Positions 11,749 to 23,900 are shown, counted from the stretch's first letter. The stretch is 64,000 nucleotides of DNA from Corticium candelabrum (GCF_963422355.1 NC_085105.1:5138651-5202650), one strand, 5' to 3'. Translations and numbers: made by a program. The notes: generated by a model not told the origin, from the letters alone.

Positions 11749-12690
11749 GGTCAGTGGATGGTTCGGCCATTTAATTTTCTACATTTCAATTTTCATGTTT
11801 TCATTTATCAATTTTCAATTTTTAGTTATTTTTAGTTATTTTTAATTTTTAATTTTTAATTTTTTACTTGCATTCTTATTTAAAATTGTTGTGTTTATTA
11901 AATTTTAATTTTTAATTCTTAATTTTTTAATTTTTAATTTTTAATTTTCCATATCTTTTGTAAAATGGTTTTCATCTTTTGATGTGTTGATTCTTGTGGT
12001 CTTTAGATTTATCTTTTAAAGTTTGATTTTTAGGTACCTATGTGCTCAAAACTAGAAACTTGAACGCGCTGTTCGCTTTTCTATTTCTAACATGAATAGA
12101 AAATAGAAAATAGAAAATAGAAAATAGAAAATAGAAAATAGAAAATAGAAAATAGAAAATAGAAAATAGAAAATAGAAAATTGAAATGACCGAAGACGCT
12201 AGACACAGCAGGGATCTCAGCAGGGCTTCCATTCGTACGCGTGTCTCAGGAGATCACGTTTCCAACACACTAGCAGGTGTTTGTTTTTACTTTGCTTTCC
12301 ATCACGTGCCAAACCACGTTGGCAACTCTTGACAACTTCGCTCTGCTAGGAAAAATCGAGACACAATTAAAACATCGAAACCGTCAACCTACTACAATTA
12401 ATTAAGTAGTAGACTGCGCGCTTTCACGGGCACACTCTAGATGTAGTACACGGTACCGGTACCGTATACAAGGGTGAGCGTGGTACTCTATAGCAGGTCA
12501 CATTTCATATTTGCATGACGTCACACAACTCACCAAGTAAATAGACATGCACGTCCATCGTCAACGCCTTCCGAACTCTAGTTGAAGTCAACTCAACTGA
12601 ACTCTATTTGCTCAACTCAATTAATTGAACTAACTCAACTAGCTAACGTAGAACAGCGCGGCTTACAGCTAGAGCTAGTTATTAATTAAG
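11749..12690 (+). repeat. Left inverted arm of the long-TIR element
   Basis: Reverse-complementary to 13785-14140 and 17480-18003. Landmarks shared with the right arm are the TTTAATTTTC/TTTTTAGTT terminal zone, TAGGTACCTATGTGCTCAAA, CACGTGCCAAACCACGTTGG, the double palindrome ACGGTACCGGTACCGT and TTACAGCTAGAGCTAGTT. Confidence 0.85.
12095..12180. repeat. (GAAAATA)n heptanucleotide repeat
   Basis: About 12 copies of GAAAATA within the left arm. The right arm has only two or three copies near 17668, so it expanded after the arms were duplicated. Confidence 0.9.
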
Positions 12691-12756
12691 CTCAAGGTGT
12701 TGATCCGTGTGACGACCGAATTATCCTAGTGGACAACCGCGGTGTACCGTTCGCAG

Positions 12757-13767
12757 ATGACGACGGAACAAGAGGTAGGATATACGTTACATCTATGGAC
12801 GCACAGTATGCATGACGAGGTGTTTATCTAGGAGTCTGCAGCAAGCAGCGGTCTTCTTTAATTTGCCTGTGCATGAACATGTCGCTCACCCTAAAGCCTT
12901 GCATGCTCAAATGCACTAGCAAGCATGCATGCACTCTAGCTGGTATGTATATACGTTTACGCTTTAATTAACTAATTAACCTAGTTGCTTTGGATGCATG
13001 CAGACGTAGACTTTTGGAAGGCACCGTCTCGAAGAATCTGTGCGGTACTCCAGTCGGACTATGACTCACTGAAGTGCTACCTCGATTCTATACGAGAGAC
13101 GGCACCGATCACACGAAAACGAGCTTCATCGGCCACCGCCTCGTCGACAGCGATCGGTTACGGCCAGCTGCAGTCGTTGAGCTCGAGCACACGTGCCTCA
13201 TCTCCGGATATGGATATCCTTTTCAAGATCGATGGTGAAGTAGAAGACGCGCTAACTCATCTCGGCCGCCAGGAGTCCAGCTTCGAACGAGTACACGAGC
13301 GACTCGAGAACATCGAAGACAAGATGGAGCAAGTGACTCGCCATCGGTTGCCATCGAAACGACGCACTAAATCGAAAGCAGCGACAATAGCAGCGAGAAT
13401 GATGCGTTGCAAGATTTGCCACCTGCTCAGCAGAAGTCCGATAGCAGTGTGTATTTGCTGCCGACAATGGCTCGGCTGCGAACGTTGCACTTCTCAATGC
13501 GGGCGTTGCCCATTCTGCAACGCTACGTGGTCAGACGACAAACGTCCGCTGTCTCTTCGCGGTTTCGACGACATGAGAGAGCTCAAAAAAGAAATGCGAA
13601 ATGAACTTGGGAGCGACGTAGCTCACGACGACAGCTCGTCGGACACGGAACTACCGATCATGTTACCATCTGCCACAACCCAAGGTGCCGATGCCTCCTC
13701 GTCACACGGCTTGACTGCAGATGTGAACGTACGCGCCGACAATGAGAGCCCAGAGATTATCGAGTGA
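12757..13767 (+). CDS. RING-like zinc-finger protein carried by the long-TIR element
   Basis: Proposed exon 1 is 12757-12774 (MTTEQE), with a GT-AG intron 12775-12984 and exon 2 at 12985-13767, giving about 266 residues. If exon 1 is wrong, Met at 12994 starts the same protein. The middle holds a predicted coiled coil (about residues 80-120, LENIEDKMEQVTRHRL). A Cys/His cluster at about residues 147-187 begins RCKICH, continues CICCRQWLGCERC, and ends CGRCPFCNATW, a RING-like cross-brace arrangement. The C-terminal third is acidic and Ser-rich. A RING would suggest ubiquitin ligation or protein binding, but this is inference. GC content is well above the surroundings and the frame is intact, unlike every other transposon gene here. 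It sits alone between the inverted arms, so it is probably cargo of the element. Confidence 0.65.
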
Positions 13768-13784
13768 CACATTGACATAGTCTA

Positions 13785-14260
13785 CTTAATTAATAACTAG
13801 CTCTAGCTGTAAGCCGCGCTGTTCTACGTTAGCTAGTTGAGTTAGTTCAATTAATTGAGTTGAGCAAATAGAGTTCAGTTGAGTTGACTTCAACTAGAGT
13901 TCGGAAGGCGTTGACGATGGACGTGCATGTCTGTTTACTTGGTGAGTTGTGCGACGTCATGCAAATATGAAATGTGACCTGCTATAGAGTACCACGCCCA
14001 CCCTTGTATACGGTACCGGTACCGTGTACTACATCTAGAGTGTGCCCGTGAAAGCGCGCAGTCTACTACTTAATTAATTGTAGTAGGTTGACAGTTTCGA
14101 TGTTTTAATTGTGTCTCGATTTTTCCTAACAACAAACGTCGTTCCGTATACTTCGTCACCACAGTTGCCAACTCGGCAATCCGCTAGCTAGTGGGGAGCC
14201 TATCTAGTTATAACATAGCATTTTCCTCCAACCGGTTCATCTACAATAAAGGTAGCGTGC
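13785..14260 (-). repeat. Right inverted arm, inner part
   Basis: Nearly exact reverse complement of 12347-12690, plus a stretch (about 14140-14260) deleted from the left arm. The arm is cut at 14260 by the hAT insertion and resumes at 17412. Confidence 0.85.
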
Positions 14261-14582
14261 CAGTGGCGGATCCAGGATTCTCACCAGGTACAGGCGCGGT
14301 CTGTCAGGTTCGGTAATGACGTCACCAGTTAGTCACGTGTCCATGTTCAACATTTTCGCAGCTGGCCCTCTAGGAATATCTTATAGTCATCAGTTCAAAT
14401 GAGGTCGAGTTTGTGATATTTTCATATTATAACTATATTTCACTTTACTCAACACATGCAAAACAGGTTGATATATAACATCAGAAAACAGAGGAGTGTG
14501 GAAAAGTAACATCACTGATTCAGAACTGAAGAAGAAATCTGATGGACCGACAATACAACCATCACTGAAAACAATGTCACCG

Positions 14583-17123
14583 TCACTGTGATTGTGCTTC
14601 TTCTGTTGTAGCAGTTGGATCCAGGAACAGCAAGCGTCTCGGATATGCCTTCGCAAAAGAGTCTATCACACGCTCATGGTTGACAGACAAGTCCTTGTGG
14701 ACAAACATGAGCACTAGCGCATTTAGCCTGTCTTGTGCCATCGTGCTAAGCAGGTCTGTTTTGATCAGCTTTAGTGCAGAGTTCGCTCTTTCAACTGTGG
14801 CTGTGGTGACGGGTATTATCAACAACAGGCGAAGAATGCAGACAATGTTGGGATATGCCACTTCATTCACAGCACCCGCGTCTCTGTAACACCGGTTGGT
14901 AAGGTAGCAGCACCTGCATACTCCCACTTCCTCTTCCATCGGCGTATCTCGGCCTCGAAAGTTGAGTCATCAGGCAAATCTGGAGCATAAGCCTTCAGGA
15001 TAGCTGTCTGGTGGTGAGGAGTGAGGCTCTGGCAGTGTTTTGGCAGGAGCAGCAGTCCTTGCACTGATGCATGGCTCATGTCAGTGAACCTACTGCCAAG
15101 TTCACTGATCATGCTGTCAATGAATGGAATGAAGACAGCTCTCCGCCAGTAGCTCTCTGGAGTTGATGCAGGATGATTGCTGCGTAGTGTCTGTCGTGCA
15201 GCTAAGCGAGGAACTTGTGGATGGTCTTGGTCTAAGACACGGGATGTAACTGCTGATGCAGAGGCGAAAATTGAAGAGAATTCTCTCTCACTGTTACTTC
15301 TGATCTCTTCTAACAGACCTAGAACTTGGTTGATTTCACCATATGCCTCCAGCACATCCAATTGCGATCCTTGCAGTAGAACACTCAGACACTTTGTGTA
15401 ACCGAACAGATATGTGCAGCAGTGCAGAGCTACGATGAATGAATCTGACGTTATCGAGCGGAGGAGGCCATTTGCCTCAGTGACAGACTTCGCATCGTAC
15501 TTAGAGGCAGCAGTTGGAGTGGCAATGATCTGGCCTGAAATAACTTGGAGGTAGTGGACTAAGGCAAAGTACATATCTCTGAAGTCTTTTAAGGCAGTAT
15601 GCCGTTCTACCCAGCGAGTTTCACACAGTAGCTTTAGCTTCTGAGCTCTGATTGGCTTTTCACCGGCAGATGTCCGCTTGGTGTTTTCTTGTTCAACACT
15701 CTGCTCTAATGTACGTTGCCGTTTTGGGGAGTACTTGAAGAAGAGCCCAACAGCCTTCAAGTCGGAAAGCATGCAGTGAACTTCAGACACATTACAAGAC
15801 TTTGTCAACGCCAAGTTCAGTTGGTGACTGCAGCAGTGATAGTACTGTGCCCGGGGTACATGGTCTCGAAAATTCTTCTGGCAACCGTTAAGGTGGCCAG
15901 ACATAGCACCAGCACCATCATAGGCCTGGGCTCGACAACGTGTTTCATCAAGACCAAGCTTCTTCAAGGCATTCCGTATCTCAGCACAGATGCTACTACC
16001 TGTCCCAGAGCTGCAAGCAATGAACTTAATCAACTTCTCTTCTGCCTTGTTGTCCTTCATGTATCTAAGAGACACTGCCAACTGCTCCCACCCACTTACA
16101 TCTCTTACTTCATCTGCCAGCACAGCAAAAAAGGGACTACTTTTTACATTATCCACTATTTGCTGAATTATGTCATCTGCCATCAATTTCATGAGGTCAT
16201 TCTGGGTAGTTTTCGACATGTAGGTGGCATTACGAGAACAACGCTCAAGGTGCTCCTTCAGGACAATATCGCCAGAATCGATAGCAAACTTCACAAACGC
16301 CATGAAGTTACCTTGAGGTGAATGATCATATGTAAGGTCATCACGGTGACTGCGCAGCGCTACACCTTCACGTGCAGCTAGTTCTAAACACCTCAGAACA
16401 GACAACAGTATACAACGATTGGCAGATACCCTTTCTGTAGCTGCTTGAGACTGCATCAGGTCTATCCTCTCAGAAGGGTGCTTGTCAGTAGTAAGAAATG
16501 CCAGCAACTTGGCAGCAGCATTTCTGTGGTACTGGGTAGATTCATGCTCAGCAGCATCAGCAATAAGATTCTTCCAATCCCTGTGAAGACGGACAACAAA
16601 ATTATCACCACGGCATGATCCCTCTCGATAAACGGTAGGAAATAATACGCAGGGCAAACAAAAGAGGCCTTCTTCCTTGCGTTTTGCCATAGTATCCTAG
16701 CCAATCAAATTGGTCAAACCACTTTTTCTGGACAAATCTCTCTGAGTAGCCACTCTTCCTGCGCTTATCAACATACTTCCTAAAAGGCAATATTGTCTGC
16801 TCGCTTGGTTTTCTCCTAGCAATCACTTTCACCTTGTCCTCATCACTGAGTGCTTTCCCTTCCATGGCTGTAGCTACAGCCTCCAAGAATGATCCATGGT
16901 CACTATCACTAACAACCTCTGCAGTTGTCGCAACCACGTCCTGACTACCACCTCCAGACTTCATATTACCAACTCCGTCACTTACTGTCTGCACACTGTC
17001 ATCGTCCTCACCAGCAGCAACCCCACTTTGACTGTCGTCCGAGATACAGTTAACACTTGTACTAGTGGCCGCATCTCTACACTCCTGGGATACTCTCTTC
17101 GCTGGCTGAAACATTTCTGCCAA
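14583..17123 (-). pseudogene. hAT transposase (TTF zinc finger, DUF4371, hATC), frameshifted
   Basis: Minus strand from Met at 17123. After a disordered N terminus comes the TTF-type region (KKWFDQFDWLGY, then LFCLPCVLF). Reading it needs a frame change near 16690, where the first frame runs past WLGY out of register. The main body (16690-14867) has ADEVRDVSGWEQLAVSLRY with the first catalytic acid, AYDGAGAMSGHLNGCQ, YHCCSHQLNLAL and CETRWVERH. A second frameshift near 14900 separates this from the C-terminal hATC dimerisation segment (IIPVTTATVERANSALKLIK), where the family's catalytic Glu lies. It resembles the ZMYM1/P52rIPK-like hAT group. Two frameshifts make it non-functional, although long stretches are intact, so the insertion is fairly recent. 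Confidence 0.85.
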
Positions 17124-17127
17124 GCTC

Positions 17128-17197
17128 CTCGCGTAGCCAGACCTTACCCGCTAAAGCAAAGCGAAGCGAGTACTGTAGGGTCTGGCTACGCGAGGCT
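17128..17197. mobile_element. Tiny foldback of the TAGTCTCGCGTAGCC family
   Basis: A 70-bp near-palindrome, CTCGCGTAGCCAGACC to GGTCTGGCTACGCGAG, just upstream of the transposase start and inside the hAT element. The termini match foldbacks at 26541, 56718 and 56860. Confidence 0.7.
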
Positions 17198-17411
17198 ACC
17201 GAAGAACACTAGTAGTCCAAGACAAGCTCGTGTGCTTTGTGCCAAACTGGCGCGCTAAAGTTCCAGAGCTCGAGTTCATGCATGAAACACACGTGCACGT
17301 TAGCCCAAACGATACGTGGGAGTCGATGAAACGCGCACTACCAGTAGTCGACGACGTGTGAGGTACAGGCGCGCGCCTCTCGCGCCTATCCCTGGATCCG
17401 CCACTGCGTGC

Positions 17412-18003
17412 TGTGTACAATGCACGTACAGTACGTGTACCTACACAGCTAGAGACCGAGGTATTCGCTGGCACAACGTTGTGTGTCAGAGCGAAGTTGT
17501 CAAGAGTTGCCAACGTGGTTTGGCACGTGACGGAAAGCAAAGTAAAAACAAACACCTGCTAGTGTGTTGGAAGCGTGATCTCCTGAGACACGCGTGCGAA
17601 TGAAAGCCCTGCTGAGACCACCGCTGAGACCCCTGCTGTGTCTAGTGTCTTCGGTCATTTCAATTTTCTATTTTCTATTTTCTATTCATGTTAGAAATAG
17701 AAAAGCGAACAGCGCGTTCAAGTTTCTAGTTTTGAGCACATAGGTGCCTAAAAATCAAATTTTAAAAGATAAATCTAAAGATCACAAGAATCAACACATC
17801 AAAAGATGAAAACCATTTTACAAAAAATATGGAAAATTAAAAATTAAAAATTAAAATTTAATAAACACAATAATTTTAAATAAGAATGCAAGTAAAAAAT
17901 TAAAAATTAAAAATTAAAAAAAATAACTAAAAATTGAAAATTGAAAAATGAAAACATGAAAATTGAAATGTAGAAAATTAAATGGCCGAACCGTCCTCTG
18001 ACC
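17412..18003 (-). repeat. Right inverted arm, outer part
   Basis: Reverse complement of 11749-12350. It ends in TTAAATGGCCGAACCGTCC then TCTGACC. It resumes directly after the hAT target duplication. Confidence 0.85.
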
Positions 18004-19235
18004 GAGTCTGCATTGAGAAGTTACCAGTGCAAAACAACACGAGAGCGCAAACTGTGAAATCAAAAATAGGAAATAAAATTTTTAGAAATACAAATAGAAA
18101 TAAAAATGCTATTTAAAAATAAAAAGTAAGATTATAGTAACATTTTAAATTTAATTTTTTAATTTAAAAATACTATTGTTAGCATTAAATTAATTTAAAT
18201 ATTGCAATGAGAAGAGGCAATGAGACAATGAAATGAGGCGATGAAGTGAGACTGCAATATGAGATTACTAGATGAGGCCATGAAGCTACATCGTTATATT
18301 TTTCTACTAAAATTTATTTGAAATTCTAATTACAGTTATAATTATTTTTTTCAATAATTATAATTATAAAAGATAATGATAATTAGATTTCTACGCTTGT
18401 GCGTTTGCTCCAAAAACCAAGCGAGTACCGGCTTTTACGCCCACAGTTTTAGACTACGCACAAATAGCTAAAAAACATGCTGTATCTTGACACTCGCTGC
18501 AGCTCACTCTATTTCCATACAATCGCACGTACGTATGTTTGAATTATTGCCTCTCGGGAAATCCCCTATGAATGTTAGATAGATAGGTAGATAGATGTTT
18601 TCTCTAGGTGTCACAAGATACATTAACTAGTATAGGAACGCTTCCTACATGCTATTTAACCACAACCCTCCTATTCCCAGAATGAACTTAGACGTATAAT
18701 CTCACGAATTTTCGCACCCTAGTCAGCGTGCACTCTCTTCGTTGTCTGAGCATGCGATGTCTGCTGTTTCTCACTCATCGTATTTGAGTGTCTACGAGAT
18801 ATGACTCGCGCTAGCAACTGCGGGTAACTTTCTATTTACATTTAGTGCGGAGAAAGAAATTGCATGCAAAGGCTATTTTAATATTCATAATTTACGAAAA
18901 TTGGATGGATGGAAAGATTGAATCTATTTGCAAAGTAAATGAATATTGAAATGACAATTAATCTTCAATCAATTTCTATTTTCAATGTAATGGAATATTG
19001 TAAGAGCAAGCAACGCTAGTCAATTTTTAATTTGACATTCAATTTTCAATTTGTCTCAAAAATTAAAAATTAAATGGACAAATTGACCACGCAAATTCAA
19101 AATTTAACATTTAATTTTTAAATTAAATTTAATATTGAATTTAATATTAAAAATTAAACTAACGTGCTTGCAATTTCAATATTCCATTGCATTGCAAATG
19201 AAAATTGGTTAAAAATTAAGTATGTTTTCAATATT
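18004..19235. other. AT-rich DNA, no gene recognised
   Basis: Very AT-rich with many short TTTAATTT/AAATTAAA words. A small GATA-type run occurs near 18576-18595. No coding frame, and no sign of the missing 5' half of LINE-A copy 2. Confidence 0.4.
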
Positions 19236-19995
19236 AATTGCTAGCTAATTGAGTTAGGTTGAGCAACTAGAGAGTTCAGTTGAGTTGACTTAACTTAGAA
19301 GAGTTCTACTGAGTTGACTTCAAATAGAGTTCAGAAAGCGTTGTGGAAAACGATGGAGGTGCATGTCGGTTTACTTGGTCAGTTGTGTGACGTCATACAA
19401 ATAAGGAAATGTGACCTGCTATAGAGTACCACGCCCACCCTTAAGGTCTACACAGTGTGCCCGTGAAAGCGCACAGTCTACTACTTAATTGTAGTAGGTT
19501 GACGGTTTCGATGTTTTAATTGTGTCTCGAATTTTCCTAGACAACAAACGAGTCTGTAGACTTCGTCACCACAGTTGCCAACTCGGCAATCCGCTAGTGC
19601 GGAGCCTAGCTAACTAGATATGCATCTGTAGCATTTCTCCTTTAACCGGTTCATCTACAGTAAAGGTAGCTAGCGTGTTGTGTACAATGCACGTACCTAC
19701 ACAGCTAGGGACCGCGGTATTCACTGGCACAACGTTGTGTGTCAGAGAGGAGTTGTCCGCGGCCAAGAGCAGCCAACGTGGTTTGGCACGTGACGAAAAG
19801 TAAAGTAAAAACAAACACCTGCTTGAGTGTTGGAAATGTGGTCTCCTGAGACGCGCGTTCGAATGGATGCCCCGCTGAGACCCCCGCTGTGTCTAGTGTC
19901 TACGGTCATTTTCAATTGTTGATTGAATAAGCGACTGCGCGTTCAAGTTTCTAGTTTTGAGCACATAGGTGCCTAAAATCAAACTCACCTGCCAG
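19236..19995 (-). repeat. Solo arm of the long-TIR element
   Basis: Colinear with the right arm (13785-14260 plus 17412 onward) but without the hAT insertion. It shares CTAGCTAATTGAGTTAGGTT, ACTTGGTCAGTTGTGTGACG, AACGTTGTGTGTCAGAG and GGTTTGGCACGTGACG, and fades after GAGCACATAGGTGCCTAAAA. It gives the pre-insertion sequence for the hAT and shows that the left arm of the complete element lost about 350 bp. Confidence 0.8.
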
Positions 19996-20589
19996 GTTGG
20001 TGGGCGGGGCCCGATGAGGTAAAGACCCCACTTGCCCATCATGGAGGGGCATAACAACACAATAATAATATATTTTCTTTTGCTCTAGAAATATCTAGTG
20101 CAGTTCCCTTGTGGGGCAACAAACAAAAAACAACGCTATAACATCAACACAAAACACACTCAGACCTACAGCAACAAATGTAAAACACTGTTACTTTCAA
20201 TATTCTTTTAAGAAGCATACTGCCAATGAAGAGTTTCATGTCAGTCACTGATGTTATCCATGTGCATTTCTCTCTCAGTAACAGCCATGCAACTCAGACA
20301 TTTTGCTAAGCTTGCTAAGCTGTCAACTCTGTTGATAGCTCTCTTCATACACTATGACACCATGCTTACACATTGTAGACAAGTTGCTGAAAACATTGCA
20401 AAAGACAATTTGCAGGTAGACTGTTTGATAGTTGCATGATGCCTGGTACTAATAATAATAAGAAAGAGCCGCGCTATAACAACACTAAAATGACGAAAAT
20501 AGTAATAGCATAATCAACGCTACAGAAGAGTAACAACAAAGCAAATCAGTGTCTTCTTCAAACTGGTGACATCAACAGATAGTACCATT
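19996..20589. other. Probable 3' flank/UTR of the peroxidase gene
   Basis: No coding frame. It lies directly downstream of the minus-strand stop codon at 20590. A block near 19990-20050 (GGTGGGCGGGGCCC) is GC-rich and unidentified. Confidence 0.4.
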
Positions 20590-20936
20590 CTAAGCCAGCT
20601 TCTTCAGATCACCCTTAGGAGGAAAGTACCAGTAGTTTCCAGCAACACACCTGGTGAATCTCATGATGTCATCACTTAGACCATCAGGATCAGCACCAAC
20701 CATGCGATTGAGCATAAACTCAAAATTTTTGGGTGAACTAGCATACCCAATAAAAAACAAACCAGCTTCACCAGAGATTGTTCCATATGGCATTGACTGG
20801 CGAACAATTTGAAACGGCTTTGGGCGTGCAAATTCTACTCCTCCGACTATACGTGCAACATGAGAAGACTTTGGCTTGTACTTCAGCTCAACACTGTCTG
20901 CCTTTGCTCGACCAATCCATGCCTCTTGCATTTTCA
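20590..20936 (-). CDS. DyP peroxidase exon 7 (C-terminal half)
   Basis: Residues 271-385. Acceptor TTTTTTAG|TG. It contains [17 protein letters not shown] (heme ligand His296), [20 protein letters not shown] and the C-terminal [16 protein letters not shown]. Stop TAG at 20590. Confidence 0.9.
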
Positions 20937-23900
20937 CTAAAAAACAAACCTGCATTGCATCTCAACATGTATAGTATGCTGTTTGACACCAAGTCTAACA
21001 TCAAATGAAAACTGACGATATACAACATTTAAGAAACTTTACATACACGCGAAAGTGTGACACTACACTCCGGATTCAAATGACGATTGCTCCATCAAAC
21101 ACATACACAAACATGTTAATGTTGTTAACCAAGGATCAATTAGGTGTAGGCACAATCAAGTTTAACATTCGTGTGTTCGGAACAGCATCACTTGCTGTTC
21201 AAGATAGTTTAGTTATCATAGTTCAGACAGCAAAATTGACAGTACAGTAGCAGCTACCTCCTTCACGACAATAACTACTATTCTCATGATACCACCCACT
21301 GACTACTAGTACGCATTACTATGATTAGATATTCAAAATATGCACGACGGTCATCTTAGTTGTGATGTTATGTTAGTTGAGTTTTACAGTCACTATGTAC
21401 TGGACCAATATTATCACAGCATATACTGTATTCGTGTACACAGCCAACACTGTAAGTGTCATAAACTAACAAAATACAAAGGTCATTTCAAAAGTTCATC
21501 CCACGCTACGTTCTTTATGAAATGAATTACTCTATTTGTAATCTAACTACTTCATTATTCAAAGTAATCTCACTGCACATCTTTGACTAACTGCTATCGC
21601 TTAGGAAAGGTCTACGTATGCTGCAAGCAAGGCCATTTTTCGAATATCTCTACGGTGCCCAGGCATGTGTCAAGCTCAAGCAAATCTTTAAATCTTTTTC
21701 ACGCAAAGGGCTTTTTGATTTTTGGAAGAAAATCAAAGTACGGAGGGCACATGTCAGGTGAGTATGGGGAATGAAAAAACATCCCACTCGTATGAAGCCA
21801 GGAGTGCGGCAACTGGTGTTGTCGTGAAGAATGTGTGGGCATATCTGCAAAAGTCGTGGTCATTTCGTCCACAAGGCTGGTCATAGTCTGTCCATCAAAA
21901 ACCTCTTGTACAGTTTACAGTAGGATGTCACTTATCCAAACACCATTTAACCGAACGCATCAGTCTACCAGACTACCTGTGCTCAAACTCACTCTAGCTT
22001 TGTGCGCACAAAATGATAATGCACATGAGCATCAGAGCACACTTGTAGTTCTCATCTGTGATATGGCAATGTCAAGACCCCAACAGTTGCAAAGAAGAAG
22101 CGAGTCGTCTCTATAGAAGAAATTAAAAATTTGCACCAAAAGCTTCAGATAGCTGCAGCTACTCTTGTATCCATGAAGATTATGGAATTGCCAAATCAAC
22201 TGTGTGTGACATCGTAAAAACTAAGACGAAACTGCAGACTTTCCGCTCTCAGCTGCAAGACAACTATTGCACCAAAAACGCTGCACAGTTCGAGTCCAGA
22301 CCTTTTATGTGGGTGTGACAAGTAGGCATCAGTTTTCCAGACCATTCAGAGTTATAAACAGGTCAGGGAACGGAAGAGCTCAGATAAGTGACATCCTCCT
22401 GTATTCCTTGACCTGCTGGAACATCACGCTGAATCAGTACTCCTTTCCAATCTAGGCAACGATTGCTATCATATTCAGTCTGCTTGAACTTTTTTGGTCT
22501 AGGAAATCCTGGATGGCACCATTCTGAAGACTGCCACTTCAACTCGGGCTTGTACACCTTCAACCACATCTCACCTACAGCTACAATTCATTTACAGACA
22601 CGAATTGCCTTCCCTACCATAGCGAGCTAGTATATGATCAGCAACATTCACTCACGTTTACTTCTGGTTGTCAGTCAGCATGTGTGGCACCGACTTGGCA
22701 GCAGTCCTTATGTAGCCAAGATACAACAACAGAATTTGATATGCAAATACAAAAGAAATGCCACCTCTTTTGCTTCCTCTTTGCAGGTAAAGCACCGATC
22801 TTGCTGCATTAGCTCGTCAACAGTCTGGACATTTTTTCTTCCGTCAACCTTCGAGAATCGCCTGATAGTCATTGTCATTGATGGATTCGCTCCTTTTACC
22901 AAATCTTTCTCCTCTTTTCCTCCTGCCTGCTAGTGCATGATCTTGGCAGACTTTGATCAATGCAATGTGGATATCCTCTGCTTTCTTGCCACGCAGTGTT
23001 TCAATTTTGATGTATGCCCTTTGCTCTTGTTCAGGCCCTCTGACCATGACAAAAAACCCGAGTCTCTTTCAATCACACTACCTCACTACTGCTACCCTAA
23101 CTTCAGCTGAAATTGCTATGGTTAATGTTGTAAAGGTAACTAATTTTGTTTTTGGTAGCAAAACGCAAAACATTTCTTAATAGACATTTGAGAAGAGTTT
23201 GGCACGAACTTTGAAATGACCCTTATATCCAAACTCTATATTGTTGGCCAGTTCCTGGTAAGTTACAGCAGGATCCATCTGTGCAGTGTCATATAAACAT
23301 AATTACCAACCTAAAACTAATTGCCAATTTTAGTCTTTTATTAATTAATAAACAGGACATAATAATTATAGCCTCCTATTAATATTAGATGTCATGTGGT
23401 ATACTGGCAAAGCCAGACTACTTAATTTTCTTGATGCTCACATTTGCCAATCCAGTTTTGAGTTTGACAAAAAACAAAAATACTATTTGACATATACTAC
23501 AGTATTTCCCGTGCAATTATCCGGTTGGGGCAACCAATTATCCGAATCAGTCAACCAATTATCCGATTGGGACAAACCAATTATCTGACTCAGCCAATCA
23601 ATTATCCGGATGGGGCAACCAATTATCCAACTCAGCCAATCAATTATCTGCTTGGGGCAACCAATTATCCTATTAGTGATTTCAATTAGGAGCAGTGTAG
23701 TTAGAGAAGCGCTGTTTCGTACCTAACAGATTACCAAATAAGTCAATAATTCAGTCATTGCTAGGCATAGCAGTAGTGCTTGTTGCATCCTATAATGCTT
23801 GGTACAGTACTGTACTGATGTCGTCCCCGTTGCTCCTGCTACCATCAAGCATGAAGGAAAATCCATCAGCAACGAAGTAAGATCTTTGCTCATAAACGCG

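Larger units (their letters stand above)
14261..17406 (-). mobile_element. hAT-family DNA transposon inserted in the right arm
   Basis: Terminal inverted repeats CAGTGGCGGATCCAGG (14261) and CCTGGATCCGCCACTG (17391-17406), with subterminal GGTACAGGCGCG on both sides. It is flanked by a 5-bp duplication CGTGC (14256-14260 and 17407-17411). The empty site is visible in the solo arm copy as AGCGTGTTGTGTAC near 19673-19686. Most hATs make 8-bp duplications; some described hAT groups make 5 bp. It contains one transposase gene with two frameshifts. Confidence 0.85.
11749..18003. mobile_element. Long-TIR DNA element carrying a RING-like gene (interrupted by hAT)
   Basis: Inverted arms of about 0.9-1.1 kb flank a central loop. 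The left end GGTCAGTGGATGGTTCGGCC pairs with the right-end complement GGTCAGAGGACGGTTCGGCC. The left arm is 11749-12690; the right arm is 13785-14260 continued at 17412-18003, split by a hAT insertion. The left arm lacks about 350 bp found in the right arm and in the solo copy at 19236, and it has an expanded 7-bp repeat. The loop (12691-13784) holds one two-exon gene and no transposase. The left end interrupts a LINE. No clear target duplication was found. Superfamily unknown; possibly non-autonomous with a captured gene. Confidence 0.75.

Noticed and set aside
14252-17414. An 8-bp target duplication for the hAT element
   Set aside because: Left TAGCGTGC and right CGTGCTGT do not match over 8 bp. 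Only CGTGC is duplicated, which the empty site at 19673 supports.
11749-18012. A 9-bp target duplication (MULE-type) for the long-TIR element
   Set aside because: The flanks GAGCTCCTG and GAGTCTGCA share only scattered bases, so no duplication can be claimed.
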